From: JBEIFW01 sp044370695
Lineage (GTDB): Bacteria > Actinomycetota > Acidimicrobiia > Acidimicrobiales > Ilumatobacteraceae
DNA: 61,129 bases
NCBI GenBank assembly: GCA_044370695.1
Contig: JBILVB010000002.1
Coordinates: 1 to 61,129, forward strand
Reading direction: 5' to 3'
Position numbers and translations under genes: made by a program. Below are positions 28,804 through 36,839 of the stretch, one piece after another. Under the pieces are notes generated by a model that was not told where the DNA came from, made no database searches, and worked only from the letters and a program-made list of their open reading frames with translations. Numbering within the stretch: the stretch's first letter is position 1; each line of letters begins with the position of its first letter.

Positions 28804-29547
28804 GTGCGGGTTCGGATCCGATTCACGAAACTCGGCAAGGTGCGCTTCACCAGCCACCGTGACGCCGCACGGATCTGGGAGCGGGCCTGCCGCCGGGCCG
28901 AACTGCCCGTGGCCTACAGCGTGGGGTTCTCGCCCCGCCCCCGGCTGCATTTCGGGCTCGCGCTGTCCACCGGGCACGAGAGCCTGGCCGAGTACCTCGA
29001 CGTCGATCTCGACGATGCGCGGGCGGCTGCGATCCACGTCGACGACCTGCCCGCTGCACTGAGCGCGATGCTTCCCGAGGGCATGGTCGCCCAGCGAGCG
29101 ATGGTGATCCCACCCGGGACGCCGTCGCTGCAGGAAGCGGTCACGGCCTGCACGTGGCGCATCGACGTCGCCGACGCCGCGGCCGACACGGTCGCGTCGT
29201 CGCTCGAGTCGTTCCTCGGAGCGCAGGTCGTCCTGATCGAGCGGGAGCGCAAGGGTGAGCGCTCGACCGACGACATCCGTCCGGCCGTGCTCGCCGCGGT
29301 GGTCGACGGCGAGATCGACCTGCCCGACGGGCGGCCGGGCGTCCGTCTGAACGTGGAGTTGGCGACGGTCGGTCGGTCGTTGCGGCCCGCCGAACTCGTC
29401 GGCGCGCTCATGCCCCACGATCTCGACGTGCGGGTGCTTCGCACGCATCAATGGATCGATGCCGCCGGCGTGCGGCGCGAACCGATCCCGCTCGCGACGA
29501 CGCCGGTCGGTGCCGGGTGCGGTGCGACCGCAGGAGGAACGCCATGA
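28804..29547 (+). CDS. DUF2344 (TIGR03936) protein, partner of the radical SAM gene
   Basis: 247 residues. The N-terminal RIRFTKLGKVRFTSHRD, the SVGFSPRPRLHFGLAL segment near 40-55 and the ESLAEYLDVDL stretch near 60-70 are diagnostic of this family, which is fused to or follows the TIGR03960 radical SAM protein in many bacteria. Function unknown. GTG 28804 begins one base after the upstream stop, and the end overlaps the rne ATG by 4 nt. Confidence 0.88.
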   Translation: MRVRIRFTKLGKVRFTSHRDAARIWERACRRAELPVAYSVGFSPRPRLHFGLALSTGHESLAEYLDVDLDDARAAAIHVDDLPAALSAMLPEGMVAQRAMVIPPGTPSLQEAVTACTWRIDVADAAADTVASSLESFLGAQVVLIERERKGERSTDDIRPAVLAAVVDGEIDLPDGRPGVRLNVELATVGRSLRPAELVGALMPHDLDVRVLRTHQWIDAAGVRREPIPLATTPVGAGCGATAGGTP

Positions 29548-31490
29548 CGGACCTGCCCGACGACTCGGCGCTCGCCCCGGCGGCCGGTGGTCCCGGCGCC
29601 GATCAGGATGCGTCAGGACCCGGGGAGGCCGCGTCCGGCGGAGGTACGTCCTCGGCCGCCAAGCGGCGCCGGCGCGGCTCACGGGGTGGGCGGGGCCGCT
29701 CGCAACGTCGCAACGGCGGTGCCGTCGCGTCCCGCGACGACGAGCCGGACGACGACCATGCGCCGGAGGGCGACGACGTCGGACCGGACACCGCCGTCGA
29801 GTCCGACGCTTCGACCCGGACCCCGCGTCCGGCCCGAGCGGCCCGCCCGAAGCGGTCGGCAGCGCCCGAGGTCTCGGTGCAACCCGAGCTACCCGACCCG
29901 CCCCTCGAGGGCAAGGTCCGCGACGCCGCCGTGGCCGAACAGGTCCTGGTGCGTCGCCCGCGCATCGGGGATTCCCGCCCTGCGCCCGTCGTCGCCCGCC
30001 CGGCCCCAGCTCCCGTGGCCGCTCCGGCGGCTCCCGCGGCGCGGACCAAGGACCGCTCGAGCGGGGGGAAGGCGTCACGCCGGAGGGGTGCGGCCCCGCC
30101 GGGCGCCGGTTCGAGCTCGGCCGAGCCTGCCGACCGATCGGGCCGCAACCCCCGACGTGCAGCCGTGGAGCCGCCGAGACCCAAGGAGCGCAACGGCCGC
30201 CCGGTCGGGCGGTATCTGATGTGTGTGCACAGCCGGACCGAACTCACCCAGATCGCCGTGCTCGAGGGGCGCAGCCTGATCGAGCACTACGTGAGCCGAG
30301 CGGCCGACGACGTCTCGCAGATCCACGGCAACATCTACGTCGGGCGGGTGCAGAACGTGTTGCCGGGCATGGAGGCGGCGTTCATCGACATCGGAACCCC
30401 CAAGAACGCCGTGTTGTACCGCGGCGACGTGCAATACGACGCCGAGGACATCGTCGAGGGCGGCAAGGGCGGGGCGAAGAACGTCCGCATCGAGCAGGTC
30501 CTCAAGTCCCGGCAACTGATCACCTGCCAGGTGACCAAGAACCCGATCGGCGCCAAGGGCGCGCGCCTCACCCAGGAGGTGTCCCTTCCCGGACGGTTCG
30601 TGGTCCTGATCCCGAACTCCCGCACCTACGGCATCTCCAAGCGGCTCCCCGACGAGGAGCGTCGGCGGCTCCGCTCGCTGCTCGACAAGGTCAAACCTGC
30701 CGAACACGGGGTGATCGTGCGCACCGCCGCGCAGGCTGCCCCCGAGGACGAGTTGCGACGGGACGTCGAACGGTTGCTGGAGCAGTGGAACCGCATCGAG
30801 GCCGCCGCACGCCGGGCGAGCGGGCCCACACTGCTCTACAAGGAACCCGACATGGCCGTGCGCGTGATCCGTGAGGAGTTCAACGACGAGTACCGCGGGG
30901 TGATCATCGACGATCGGGCCCTCTACGAGGAGGTCCACGGGTACGTGGCGTCGATCAGCCCCAGCCTGGCCGACCGGGTGGAGTTCTACGACGCCGACGC
31001 CGAGGGGCTGCCCCTGTTCGAGCGCCACCACGTCCACGAGCAGCTGCACAAGGCGCTCGACCGCAAGGTGTGGCTGCCCTCGGGTGGCTCGCTGATCATC
31101 GAGCACACCGAGGCGCTGACCGTCGTCGACGTGAACACCGGCAAGAACGTGGGCTCGACGAACCTCGAAGAGACCGTCTTCCGCAACAACCTCGAGGCTG
31201 CCGAGGAGATCGCCAAGCAGCTCCGCCTGCGCGACATCGGCGGGATCATCGTGATCGATTTCATCGACATGGAGCTGAAGGAGAACCGTCACGCCGTCGT
31301 GGCCCGGTTTCGCCAGGAGCTCGCTCGCGACAAGACCCGAACGCAGGTGTTCGACATCTCCGAGCTCGGTCTGGTCGAGATGACCCGGAAACGGATCGGG
31401 GAGGGCCTGCTCACCGAGTTCGCCGACCCCTGTCCGCACTGCGAGGGCCGGGGAGTAGTCGTCGATCACTCCCTGATCGCTGGTTCCTGA
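29544..31490 (+). CDS. rne: Ribonuclease E/G family endoribonuclease
   Basis: 648 residues. Residues 1 to about 220 are low-complexity, rich in Arg, Pro, Ala and Asp, probably disordered and RNA-binding. An S1-type domain follows (about 238-325, with GNIYVGRVQNVLPGMEAAFIDIG). The catalytic core carries the metal-binding Asp529 in DVNTGKN and Asp572 in IVIDFIDM, and the zinc-link CPHC is at 630-633. It processes rRNA and turns over mRNA. CAGGAGGAAC lies just before ATG 29544. Confidence 0.94.
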   Translation: MTDLPDDSALAPAAGGPGADQDASGPGEAASGGGTSSAAKRRRRGSRGGRGRSQRRNGGAVASRDDEPDDDHAPEGDDVGPDTAVESDASTRTPRPARAARPKRSAAPEVSVQPELPDPPLEGKVRDAAVAEQVLVRRPRIGDSRPAPVVARPAPAPVAAPAAPAARTKDRSSGGKASRRRGAAPPGAGSSSAEPADRSGRNPRRAAVEPPRPKERNGRPVGRYLMCVHSRTELTQIAVLEGRSLIEHYVSRAADDVSQIHGNIYVGRVQNVLPGMEAAFIDIGTPKNAVLYRGDVQYDAEDIVEGGKGGAKNVRIEQVLKSRQLITCQVTKNPIGAKGARLTQEVSLPGRFVVLIPNSRTYGISKRLPDEERRRLRSLLDKVKPAEHGVIVRTAAQAAPEDELRRDVERLLEQWNRIEAAARRASGPTLLYKEPDMAVRVIREEFNDEYRGVIIDDRALYEEVHGYVASISPSLADRVEFYDADAEGLPLFERHHVHEQLHKALDRKVWLPSGGSLIIEHTEALTVVDVNTGKNVGSTNLEETVFRNNLEAAEEIAKQLRLRDIGGIIVIDFIDMELKENRHAVVARFRQELARDKTRTQVFDISELGLVEMTRKRIGEGLLTEFADPCPHCEGRGVVVDHSLIAGS

Positions 31491-31496
31491 TAAGCT
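31491..31496 (+). promoter_or_regulatory. -10 box (TAAGCT) for rplU-rpmA
   Basis: TAAGCT begins immediately after the rne stop codon and ends 11 nt before ATG 31508. Leaderless spacing; no ribosome-binding site before rplU. Confidence 0.5.
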
Positions 31497-31507
31497 CGCC
31501 CCTCGCT

Positions 31508-31819
31508 ATGTACGCAGTGATCGCCACGGGTGGCAAGCAGGAACGAGTCGCCGAAGGTCAGCGACTGAACGTCGAGAAGCTTTCGGCTGCCGAGGGTGAG
31601 GAGGTCAGCTTCACCCCGGTGCTCGTGGTGGACGGCGACGTCGTCCTCGCCACGCCGGCCGAGCTAGCCGGTGCCTCGGTCGCCGGTCGGGTGGTCGGCG
31701 CGGCCAAGGGGCCGAAGATCAACGGCTTCACCTACAAGCGGCGCACCAACCAGCGGCGCCGCTTCGGGCACCGCCAGCACTACACCGTCGTCGAGATCAC
31801 CCGGATCGCCCGGGGCTGA
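31508..31819 (+). CDS. rplU: 50S ribosomal protein L21
   Basis: 103 residues, standard length. YAVIATGGKQERVAEGQRL at the N-terminus and the basic end FTYKRRTNQRRRFGHRQHYT are canonical. It binds 23S rRNA in the large subunit. It precedes rpmA by 10 nt, the near-universal L21-L27 pair, and has its own -10 box. Confidence 0.98.
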   Translation: MYAVIATGGKQERVAEGQRLNVEKLSAAEGEEVSFTPVLVVDGDVVLATPAELAGASVAGRVVGAAKGPKINGFTYKRRTNQRRRFGHRQHYTVVEITRIARG

Positions 31820-31829
31820 GGAGGGCGTC

Positions 31830-32084
31830 ATGTCGAAGACCAAGGGCGGGGGCTCCACCCGCAACGGGCGCGATTCCAATGCGCAGCGCCTGGGAGTGAA
31901 GGTGTTCTCCGGGCAGGAGATCGCCGCCGGCGGGATCATCGTGCGTCAGCGCGGCACCCGCTTCCACCCGGGTCACAACGTGGGTATCGGCGGCGACGAC
32001 ACGTTGTTCGCCACGGCGGACGGCGTCGTGCAGTTCGGCGAGCGCAAGGGCCGCCGGATCGTCGACGTGGTCGCGTCGGCCTGA
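31830..32084 (+). CDS. rpmA: 50S ribosomal protein L27
   Basis: 84 residues. The N-terminal SKTKGGGSTRNGRDSNAQR reaches the peptidyl-transferase centre, and GGIIVRQRGTRFHPG plus NVGIGGDDTLFA are canonical. The N-terminus has no firmicute-type cleaved prosequence. A GAGGAGGG ribosome-binding site precedes ATG 31830. A strong hairpin follows the stop. Confidence 0.98.
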   Translation: MSKTKGGGSTRNGRDSNAQRLGVKVFSGQEIAAGGIIVRQRGTRFHPGHNVGIGGDDTLFATADGVVQFGERKGRRIVDVVASA

Positions 32085-32095
32085 TCGAGATCGAC

Positions 32096-32132
32096 CGACG
32101 ACGGCCCCGGCCACCGGCCGGGGCCGTCGTCG
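32096..32132. terminator. Long perfect hairpin terminator after rpmA
   Basis: A perfect 17-bp stem (arms 32096-32112 and 32116-32132) with a 3-nt ACC loop sits 12 nt after the rpmA stop and before the convergent dNTPase stop. No T-tract follows. It can serve both strands. Confidence 0.8.
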
Positions 32133-32159
32133 CGTCCGGATGCCGATGTGCCCGATCGA

Positions 32160-33260
32160 TCAGGGCGTGCCGATCCCCCGTGGCAGCTGCGCGCGCGGCC
32201 AGTCGAGCAGGCGCACCGCCTCCTGGCAGGCGAAGCGGTCGGTCATCCCGCCGACGTAGGTCACCGCAGCCCGATACGCCTCCGGGGTGCCGGCCGCGAA
32301 GGCACCCCGGCTCGGGGGGAGCAGGTTCGGGCGATCGGCGAAGGCCTCGACGAGTGCCTGGAGCACGGCGATGACCGCCCGGGCCTGGGCCGCGGAGGCC
32401 GGCCGCAGGTAGATGTGCTCGTAGTCGAAGCGGCGGAAGGCGGCAAGGGCGTCGGCGAGCTCGGCATCCATGGCGATCGTGCCGATCGATGCCGAGGTGT
32501 CGACGAGGGAGTCGACGAACGCGCCGATCTGCTGGCTCCGGCGCCGGCCGCACCGTTCGGCCACGTCGGCCGGCAGTTGGTCGAGCGTGACGATCCCGGC
32601 GGCGACTGCGTCCTCGAAATCGTGACAGACGTAGGCGATGCGATCGGCCCAGGACACGACTTCACCCTCCGGGGTGGCCGGGGCCGGACGTGACCAGGAG
32701 TGGTTCCGGATGCCGTCGAGCGTCTCGGCGCACAGGTTCAGCGGGGGCAGCACGACATCGGCGCCCCAGACCGCGTGGTCGTAACCGCCCTCGACGTAGG
32801 GGGACAGGGCATCCTCGCTGGCGTGGCCGCCCGGGCCGTGGCCGCAGTCGTGCCCGAGGGCGATCGCCTCGGCGAGCGCGACGTTCAACCCGAGGCCCCG
32901 GGCGATCGCGGACGCGATCTGCATCACCTCGAGCGCATGCGTGAGCCGGGTGCGCTGGTGGTCGTCGGGGAACACGAAGACCTGCGTCTTCCCGGCGAGG
33001 CGGCGGAAGGCCGTGGCATGGAGGATGCGATCCCGATCGCGCTCGAAACACGTTCGGTAAGGGCAGGGTTCCTCCTCGACCGCGCGCGTGCCTGCGCCCG
33101 CAGCCGGCGTGGCCCACGCCCCGAGGCGCGCCTCGCGCTCCTCGCGTCGGACGGTGTCGCTCGGCGGGCCGCCGACGGGGCTGTCGGCGTGGGCAAGCCG
33201 GAAGCGGGCATGCTCGTGACCCGTCATCGTCGAAGCCCAGCGCGCGATCCGATCCACCAC
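32160..33260 (-). CDS. dgt: Deoxyguanosinetriphosphate triphosphohydrolase-like protein
   Basis: 366 residues from GTG 33260. HD-domain dNTPase releasing triphosphate from dNTPs. The HD motif is complete: R-T-H in RTRLTHALEV, HD in ALGHDCGHGPGGH and the later Asp in SWADRIAYVCHDFED. AFRRLAGKTQVF is a family signature. GTG 33260 follows a -10 box by 7 nt; ATG 33227 is an alternative that would drop 11 residues. It is divergent from obgE. Confidence 0.88.
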   Translation of the reverse strand: MVDRIARWASTMTGHEHARFRLAHADSPVGGPPSDTVRREEREARLGAWATPAAGAGTRAVEEEPCPYRTCFERDRDRILHATAFRRLAGKTQVFVFPDDHQRTRLTHALEVMQIASAIARGLGLNVALAEAIALGHDCGHGPGGHASEDALSPYVEGGYDHAVWGADVVLPPLNLCAETLDGIRNHSWSRPAPATPEGEVVSWADRIAYVCHDFEDAVAAGIVTLDQLPADVAERCGRRRSQQIGAFVDSLVDTSASIGTIAMDAELADALAAFRRFDYEHIYLRPASAAQARAVIAVLQALVEAFADRPNLLPPSRGAFAAGTPEAYRAAVTYVGGMTDRFACQEAVRLLDWPRAQLPRGIGTP

Positions 33261-33267
33261 GCTGCGC

Positions 33268-33273
33268 ACGCTA
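33268..33273 (-). promoter_or_regulatory. -10 box (TAGCGT) for dgt
   Basis: TAGCGT within CCGGTAGCGT on the minus strand, ending 7 nt before GTG 33260. It is the mirror image of the obgE box at 33299-33304. Confidence 0.5.
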
Positions 33274-33298
33274 CCGGCGGGGTAGGGCAACGAACCGG

Positions 33299-33304
33299 TA
33301 GCGT
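33299..33304 (+). promoter_or_regulatory. -10 box (TAGCGT) for obgE-proB
   Basis: TAGCGT within CCGGTAGCGT, ending 10 nt before ATG 33315; leaderless spacing. Confidence 0.5.
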
Positions 33305-33314
33305 CCACGGTCCC

Positions 33315-34553
33315 ATGAGCGGGTTCGTCGACGAATGCGGTCTCAACGTGCGGGGCGGTGACGGCGGTGCGGGCTGCGTCGCGTTCCGGCGCGAGGGACC
33401 GGTCACCAAGGGAGGCCCGAACGGAGGTGACGGGGGCAAGGGGGGCGACGTGTGGGTCGTCGCCGATCGCAACGTCGCGTCGCTGCTGGCGTACCGGGAC
33501 CATCCGCACCGACGGGCGTCGAACGGCGTCCACGGCAAGGGCAAGGACATGCACGGCCGGGCGGGGACCGACGAGATCGTCACCGTCCCGGAGGGCACCG
33601 TGGTGCGCGACCTCTACACCGGCGAGGTGCTCGCCGATCTCGTCCGCCACGGTGACCGATGGATGGCGGCGGCCGGTGGACGCGGCGGGCGGGGCAACGC
33701 CAAGTTCCTGTCGAACCGGCGCCGGGCACCCGACTTCGCCGAGCAGGGTGAACACGGCGAGGAGCGCTGGCTCCGGCTCGAGATCAAGCTCATGGCCGAC
33801 GTTGCCCTGGTCGGATTCCCGAATGCGGGGAAATCGACGTTCATCAGCCGGATCTCGGCGGCCAAGCCGAAGATCGCCGACTACCCGTTCACCACCCTCG
33901 AACCGCATCTCGGCGTCGTGCGTGACGCCGACGACCGCCGCGAGATGGTGGTCGCCGACATCCCGGGGTTGATCGAGGGCGCCGCCGAAGGTCGGGGACT
34001 GGGGCACACCTTCCTGCGGCACGTCGAACGGGCCCGGGTGCTGTGCGTGCTCATCGACCTGGCCTCGACCGAGCACGACCCTGCGACGCAGGAGCGCATC
34101 CTGCTGCACGAGTTGGGGTCCTACCGGCCCGAGCTGCTCGAGCGGGAGCGGCTCGTCGTGGGCTCGAAGGCCGACGTCGCGCTCCACGACTTCGACGGAT
34201 TGCGTCTGTCCGCCGTGACCGGCGAGGGGGTGCCCACCGTGGTGGGCCGCCTGTTCGACCTGGTCGCCGCCGCTCGCCAGAGCGAGCCCGAGCCGGACGC
34301 GTTCGTGATCCTGCGCCCGGTGCCCGAAGGCGTCCGGGTCGTGCGGGAGGCCGAGCACCAATGGCGCATCACCGGCCGGGAGGCCGAGCGGGCCGTCGCC
34401 CTCAACGACCTCACCAACCCGGCGGCGCTCGCATTCGTCGACGCCCGACTGCGGCGGCTCGGTGTCGGGAAGTCCCTGGCTCGAGCCGGCGCGGCTGCGG
34501 GCGACGTCGTCTGGATCGGGGCGTTCAGCTTCGACTACGAACCCGACGAATGA
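33315..34553 (+). CDS. obgE: GTPase Obg/CgtA
   Basis: 412 residues in three domains: the glycine-rich Obg fold (1 to about 158; LNVRGGDGGAGCVAFRRE), a GTPase domain with G1 GFPNAGKST near 168-176, switch II DIPGLIEGAAEGRGLGH near 215-231 and SKAD as the G4 motif near 288, and a C-terminal OCT domain (about 335-412; FVILRPVPEGVRVVR). It acts in 50S assembly and stress control. It overlaps proB by 4 nt. Confidence 0.96.
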   Translation: MSGFVDECGLNVRGGDGGAGCVAFRREGPVTKGGPNGGDGGKGGDVWVVADRNVASLLAYRDHPHRRASNGVHGKGKDMHGRAGTDEIVTVPEGTVVRDLYTGEVLADLVRHGDRWMAAAGGRGGRGNAKFLSNRRRAPDFAEQGEHGEERWLRLEIKLMADVALVGFPNAGKSTFISRISAAKPKIADYPFTTLEPHLGVVRDADDRREMVVADIPGLIEGAAEGRGLGHTFLRHVERARVLCVLIDLASTEHDPATQERILLHELGSYRPELLERERLVVGSKADVALHDFDGLRLSAVTGEGVPTVVGRLFDLVAAARQSEPEPDAFVILRPVPEGVRVVREAEHQWRITGREAERAVALNDLTNPAALAFVDARLRRLGVGKSLARAGAAAGDVVWIGAFSFDYEPDE

Positions 34554-35656
34554 GCGCAACGGTGTCCACGGTCGTCGTCAAGATCGGCTCGTCCTCGCTC
34601 ACCCTCGACGGGGGCGCGATCGACGCCGGCGCCGTGGTGAAGCTGTGCGACGAGGTGGTCGGACTTCGACGCACCGGACACCGGGTTCTGGTGGTCACCT
34701 CGGGAGCGGTCGCCGCCGGTGTCGCAGCCCTCGGCCTCGAGCGACGACCGACCGACATGCCGACCCTGCAGGCGCTATCCGCCGTCGGGCAGAGCCGGCT
34801 CATGCAGGTGTACACCGACACGCTCGGCCGCCACGGCGCGGTCGGCGCGCAGGTGCTCGTCGTTCCGCAGGATTTCTTCGTGCGCCGGCAGTACCTCCAC
34901 GCCCGCCAGACGCTCCTGCGCCTGCTCGAGCTCGGCTGCATCCCGATCGTCAACGAGAACGACGCCGTCGCCGTCGACGAACTGCGCTTCGGGGACAACG
35001 ATCGCATCGCAGCGCTCGTGGCCCACCTGGTCGGGGCCGACACGCTCGTGCTGCTCACCGACACCCCTGGTCTCTACACCGCCGATCCGCGGCTGGACCC
35101 GACTGCGGTGCTCGTCGAGGAGGTCCGGGCCGACGACCCGGTGCTCGACGTCGACGCCGGTGGGTCGGGCACCGCCCGCGGCTCGGGGGGCATGGCCTCG
35201 AAACTGGCGGCGGCACGGATCGCCTCGTGGTCGGGGGTACAGACCGTCATCGCCCGGGCGTCGCGGCCCGACGTGCTCGGCGAGGCCGTCGCCGGTCGGC
35301 TCGGCGTGGGCACGATCTTCCGGGCCCACGACCGCCGCCTCCCGGCTCGCAAGCTGTGGCTCGGATTCGCGTCGGCGACTGCCGGGGTGCTCCGGGTCGA
35401 CGACGGGGCCCGGCACGCCCTGCTCGACGGCGGCCGGTCGCTGCTCCCGGCCGGGATCCGCGGCGTCGAGGGGGAGTTCGACGAAGGTGACGTGGTCGAC
35501 ATCGCCGGGCTCGACGGTCGCGTGTTCGCTCGCGGCATGGTGACCGTCGCCGCCGACACCCTGCGGGCGGCCGCCGGTCGCCGATCCGGGGACCTGCCGG
35601 CGGGCGCGCCGCCGGAGGCGGTGCACCGCGACGATCTCGTGGTGTTGCCCGCCTGA
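34550..35656 (+). CDS. proB: Glutamate 5-kinase
   Basis: Phosphorylates glutamate in the first step of proline synthesis. 368 residues: an amino-acid-kinase domain (VVVKIGSSSLT at 8-18; VTSGAVAAGV near 50; IVNENDAVAVDELRFGDND near 135-153; LLTDTPGLYTADP near 167-179; GSGGMASKLAAA near 212) and a C-terminal PUA domain (about 275-360; RVDDGARHALLDGGRSLLPAG). The ATGA overlap with obgE matches the common obgE-proB order. proA is not in the window. Confidence 0.96.
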   Translation: MSATVSTVVVKIGSSSLTLDGGAIDAGAVVKLCDEVVGLRRTGHRVLVVTSGAVAAGVAALGLERRPTDMPTLQALSAVGQSRLMQVYTDTLGRHGAVGAQVLVVPQDFFVRRQYLHARQTLLRLLELGCIPIVNENDAVAVDELRFGDNDRIAALVAHLVGADTLVLLTDTPGLYTADPRLDPTAVLVEEVRADDPVLDVDAGGSGTARGSGGMASKLAAARIASWSGVQTVIARASRPDVLGEAVAGRLGVGTIFRAHDRRLPARKLWLGFASATAGVLRVDDGARHALLDGGRSLLPAGIRGVEGEFDEGDVVDIAGLDGRVFARGMVTVAADTLRAAAGRRSGDLPAGAPPEAVHRDDLVVLPA

Positions 35657-35690
35657 TGCTCCGGTAGGGGGCGGCACCGGTGCGCACCGG

Positions 35691-35696
35691 TACGGT
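35691..35696 (+). promoter_or_regulatory. -10 box (TACGGT) for the redoxin gene
   Basis: TACGGT within ACCGGTACGGTCC ends 7 nt before GTG 35704, which decides that start over an in-frame GTG at 35680. Confidence 0.5.
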
Positions 35697-35703
35697 CCGA
35701 TCC

Positions 35704-36825
35704 GTGACGAGCTGGACGGTGATCGACGAACAGACGGTGCACCCGGTCGAGGCTGGCGAGACCCTCAGGGTCGACCCGGCGTTGCTCGGCTGGGAGCGCA
35801 AGCCCGAAGGACTGTGCCGAGACGAGGTGTGCATCCCGGTGCCGGCCGGTGTCGCCGCCGGCCCGATGGACGCCTCGCTGCTGGCCCGACTGCTCGGACG
35901 GCCGCTCGTGGTCGACGCGGACGAGCGGGTGGCGGCGTTCGGCGCCTCGGCGACCGAGCGCGCGGATGCCTTGCGATCCGGCCTGGCACCCGATTTCGCG
36001 CTTCCCGACGTCGACGGGGTCGTGCATCGCCTGAGCGACTACCGCGGGCGGAAAGTGGTGCTGTACGCCTACGCCAGTTGGTGAGGCTGCCGCGCCGACC
36101 TGCCCGTGTGGCAGGCACTGCACACCGAACTGGCCGCCGAGGGCCTGACGGTCATCACCGTCGCGATCGACGATTCGCTCGAGGCCGCCCGGCCCTGGGT
36201 GCGCCTGGCCGGGGCAACGCATCCGAGCCTCGTCGACACCGAGCACCGCTTCGCCGACCTGTACCACTGCGTGAACGTGCCGACGGTCGTCTGGGTGGAC
36301 GAGGAGGGCCGCATCGTGCGGCCCCAGGACGTCCACTACGTGTCGACGGAGTACGCGAGCGTCACCCGGTTCCATCCCCGCAAGCCGATCGCTGCCCTGC
36401 GAGCGTGGGTGCGCGGCGAGGCGCCGGCCTACGAGCGGTCGGTTGCGGCGGACACCAAGGTGCCGTCCGAGACCGATCAGGAAGCACGGGCGGCGTTCGC
36501 CGTGGCCTGGTGGCTCCACCAGCACGATCGGGCCGAGGCGGCCGAGCGGTGGTTCGTGCGGGCCGGCGAGTTGGCGCCGCACGACTTCACGATCCGGCGG
36601 GGGTCGATGCCGATCCGGGGGATCGACCCGGCGGGGCCGGCGTTCTTCCAGATGGTGGCGGACTGGGCGGCCAAGGGGAACGCGTACTACCTGCCGTTGC
36701 CGGACACCGCGACCAGTCCGGACGACTTCGAGATCGAGCCGGTCGAGCAGTTCACGATGGAGCAACTCCAGGCCCGGATCGAATCGCAGCGCGATGCTGC
36801 TGATCGGGCGGCCGGCGCCGACTGA
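35704..36825 (+). CDS. Putative selenoprotein: redoxin with in-frame UGA (Sec127) in a U-G-C motif
   Basis: One open frame of 374 codons interrupted only by TGA 36082-36084. Upstream residues (about 98-126: LAPDFALPDVDGVVHRLSDY, then VVLYAYASW) are the start of a thioredoxin/AhpC-TSA redoxin fold. Downstream GCRADLPVWQALHTELAAEG and VPTVVWVDEEGRIVRP continue the same fold. The TGA falls right after the Trp, where redoxins carry their reactive Cys, followed by Gly128-Cys129. Read as selenocysteine this is a complete 373-residue protein with a U-x-C redox centre. Residues 1-97 are an extra N-terminal domain, with GLCRDEVC near 40. A stop or sequencing error cannot be excluded. Confidence 0.75.
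36085..36115 (+). promoter_or_regulatory. Candidate bacterial SECIS element after UGA 36082
   Basis: CCTGCC (36099-36104) and GGCAGG (36110-36115) form a perfect 6-bp stem with loop CGTGT. The loop begins 21 nt after the UGA and has a G in its second position followed by T. This placement fits the known bacterial SECIS rules (apical loop about 16-37 nt after UGA, G among the first two loop bases). Short stems are frequent in GC-rich DNA, so this alone is weak. Confidence 0.45.
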
Positions 36826-36839
36826 TCCGCAGCGTCCGA

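Noticed and set aside
32096..32132. The long perfect hairpin after rpmA as a small RNA or attachment site
   Set aside because: Its place between two convergent stops and its short loop fit a bidirectional terminator, the simplest reading.
36082..36084. Reading the redoxin gene as a pseudogene or two separate genes
   Set aside because: The frame is the same on both sides, there is no frameshift or other stop, the fold continues across the TGA, and the second half has no start signal of its own. A nonsense mutation falling by chance on the redox-Cys codon is less likely than selenocysteine.
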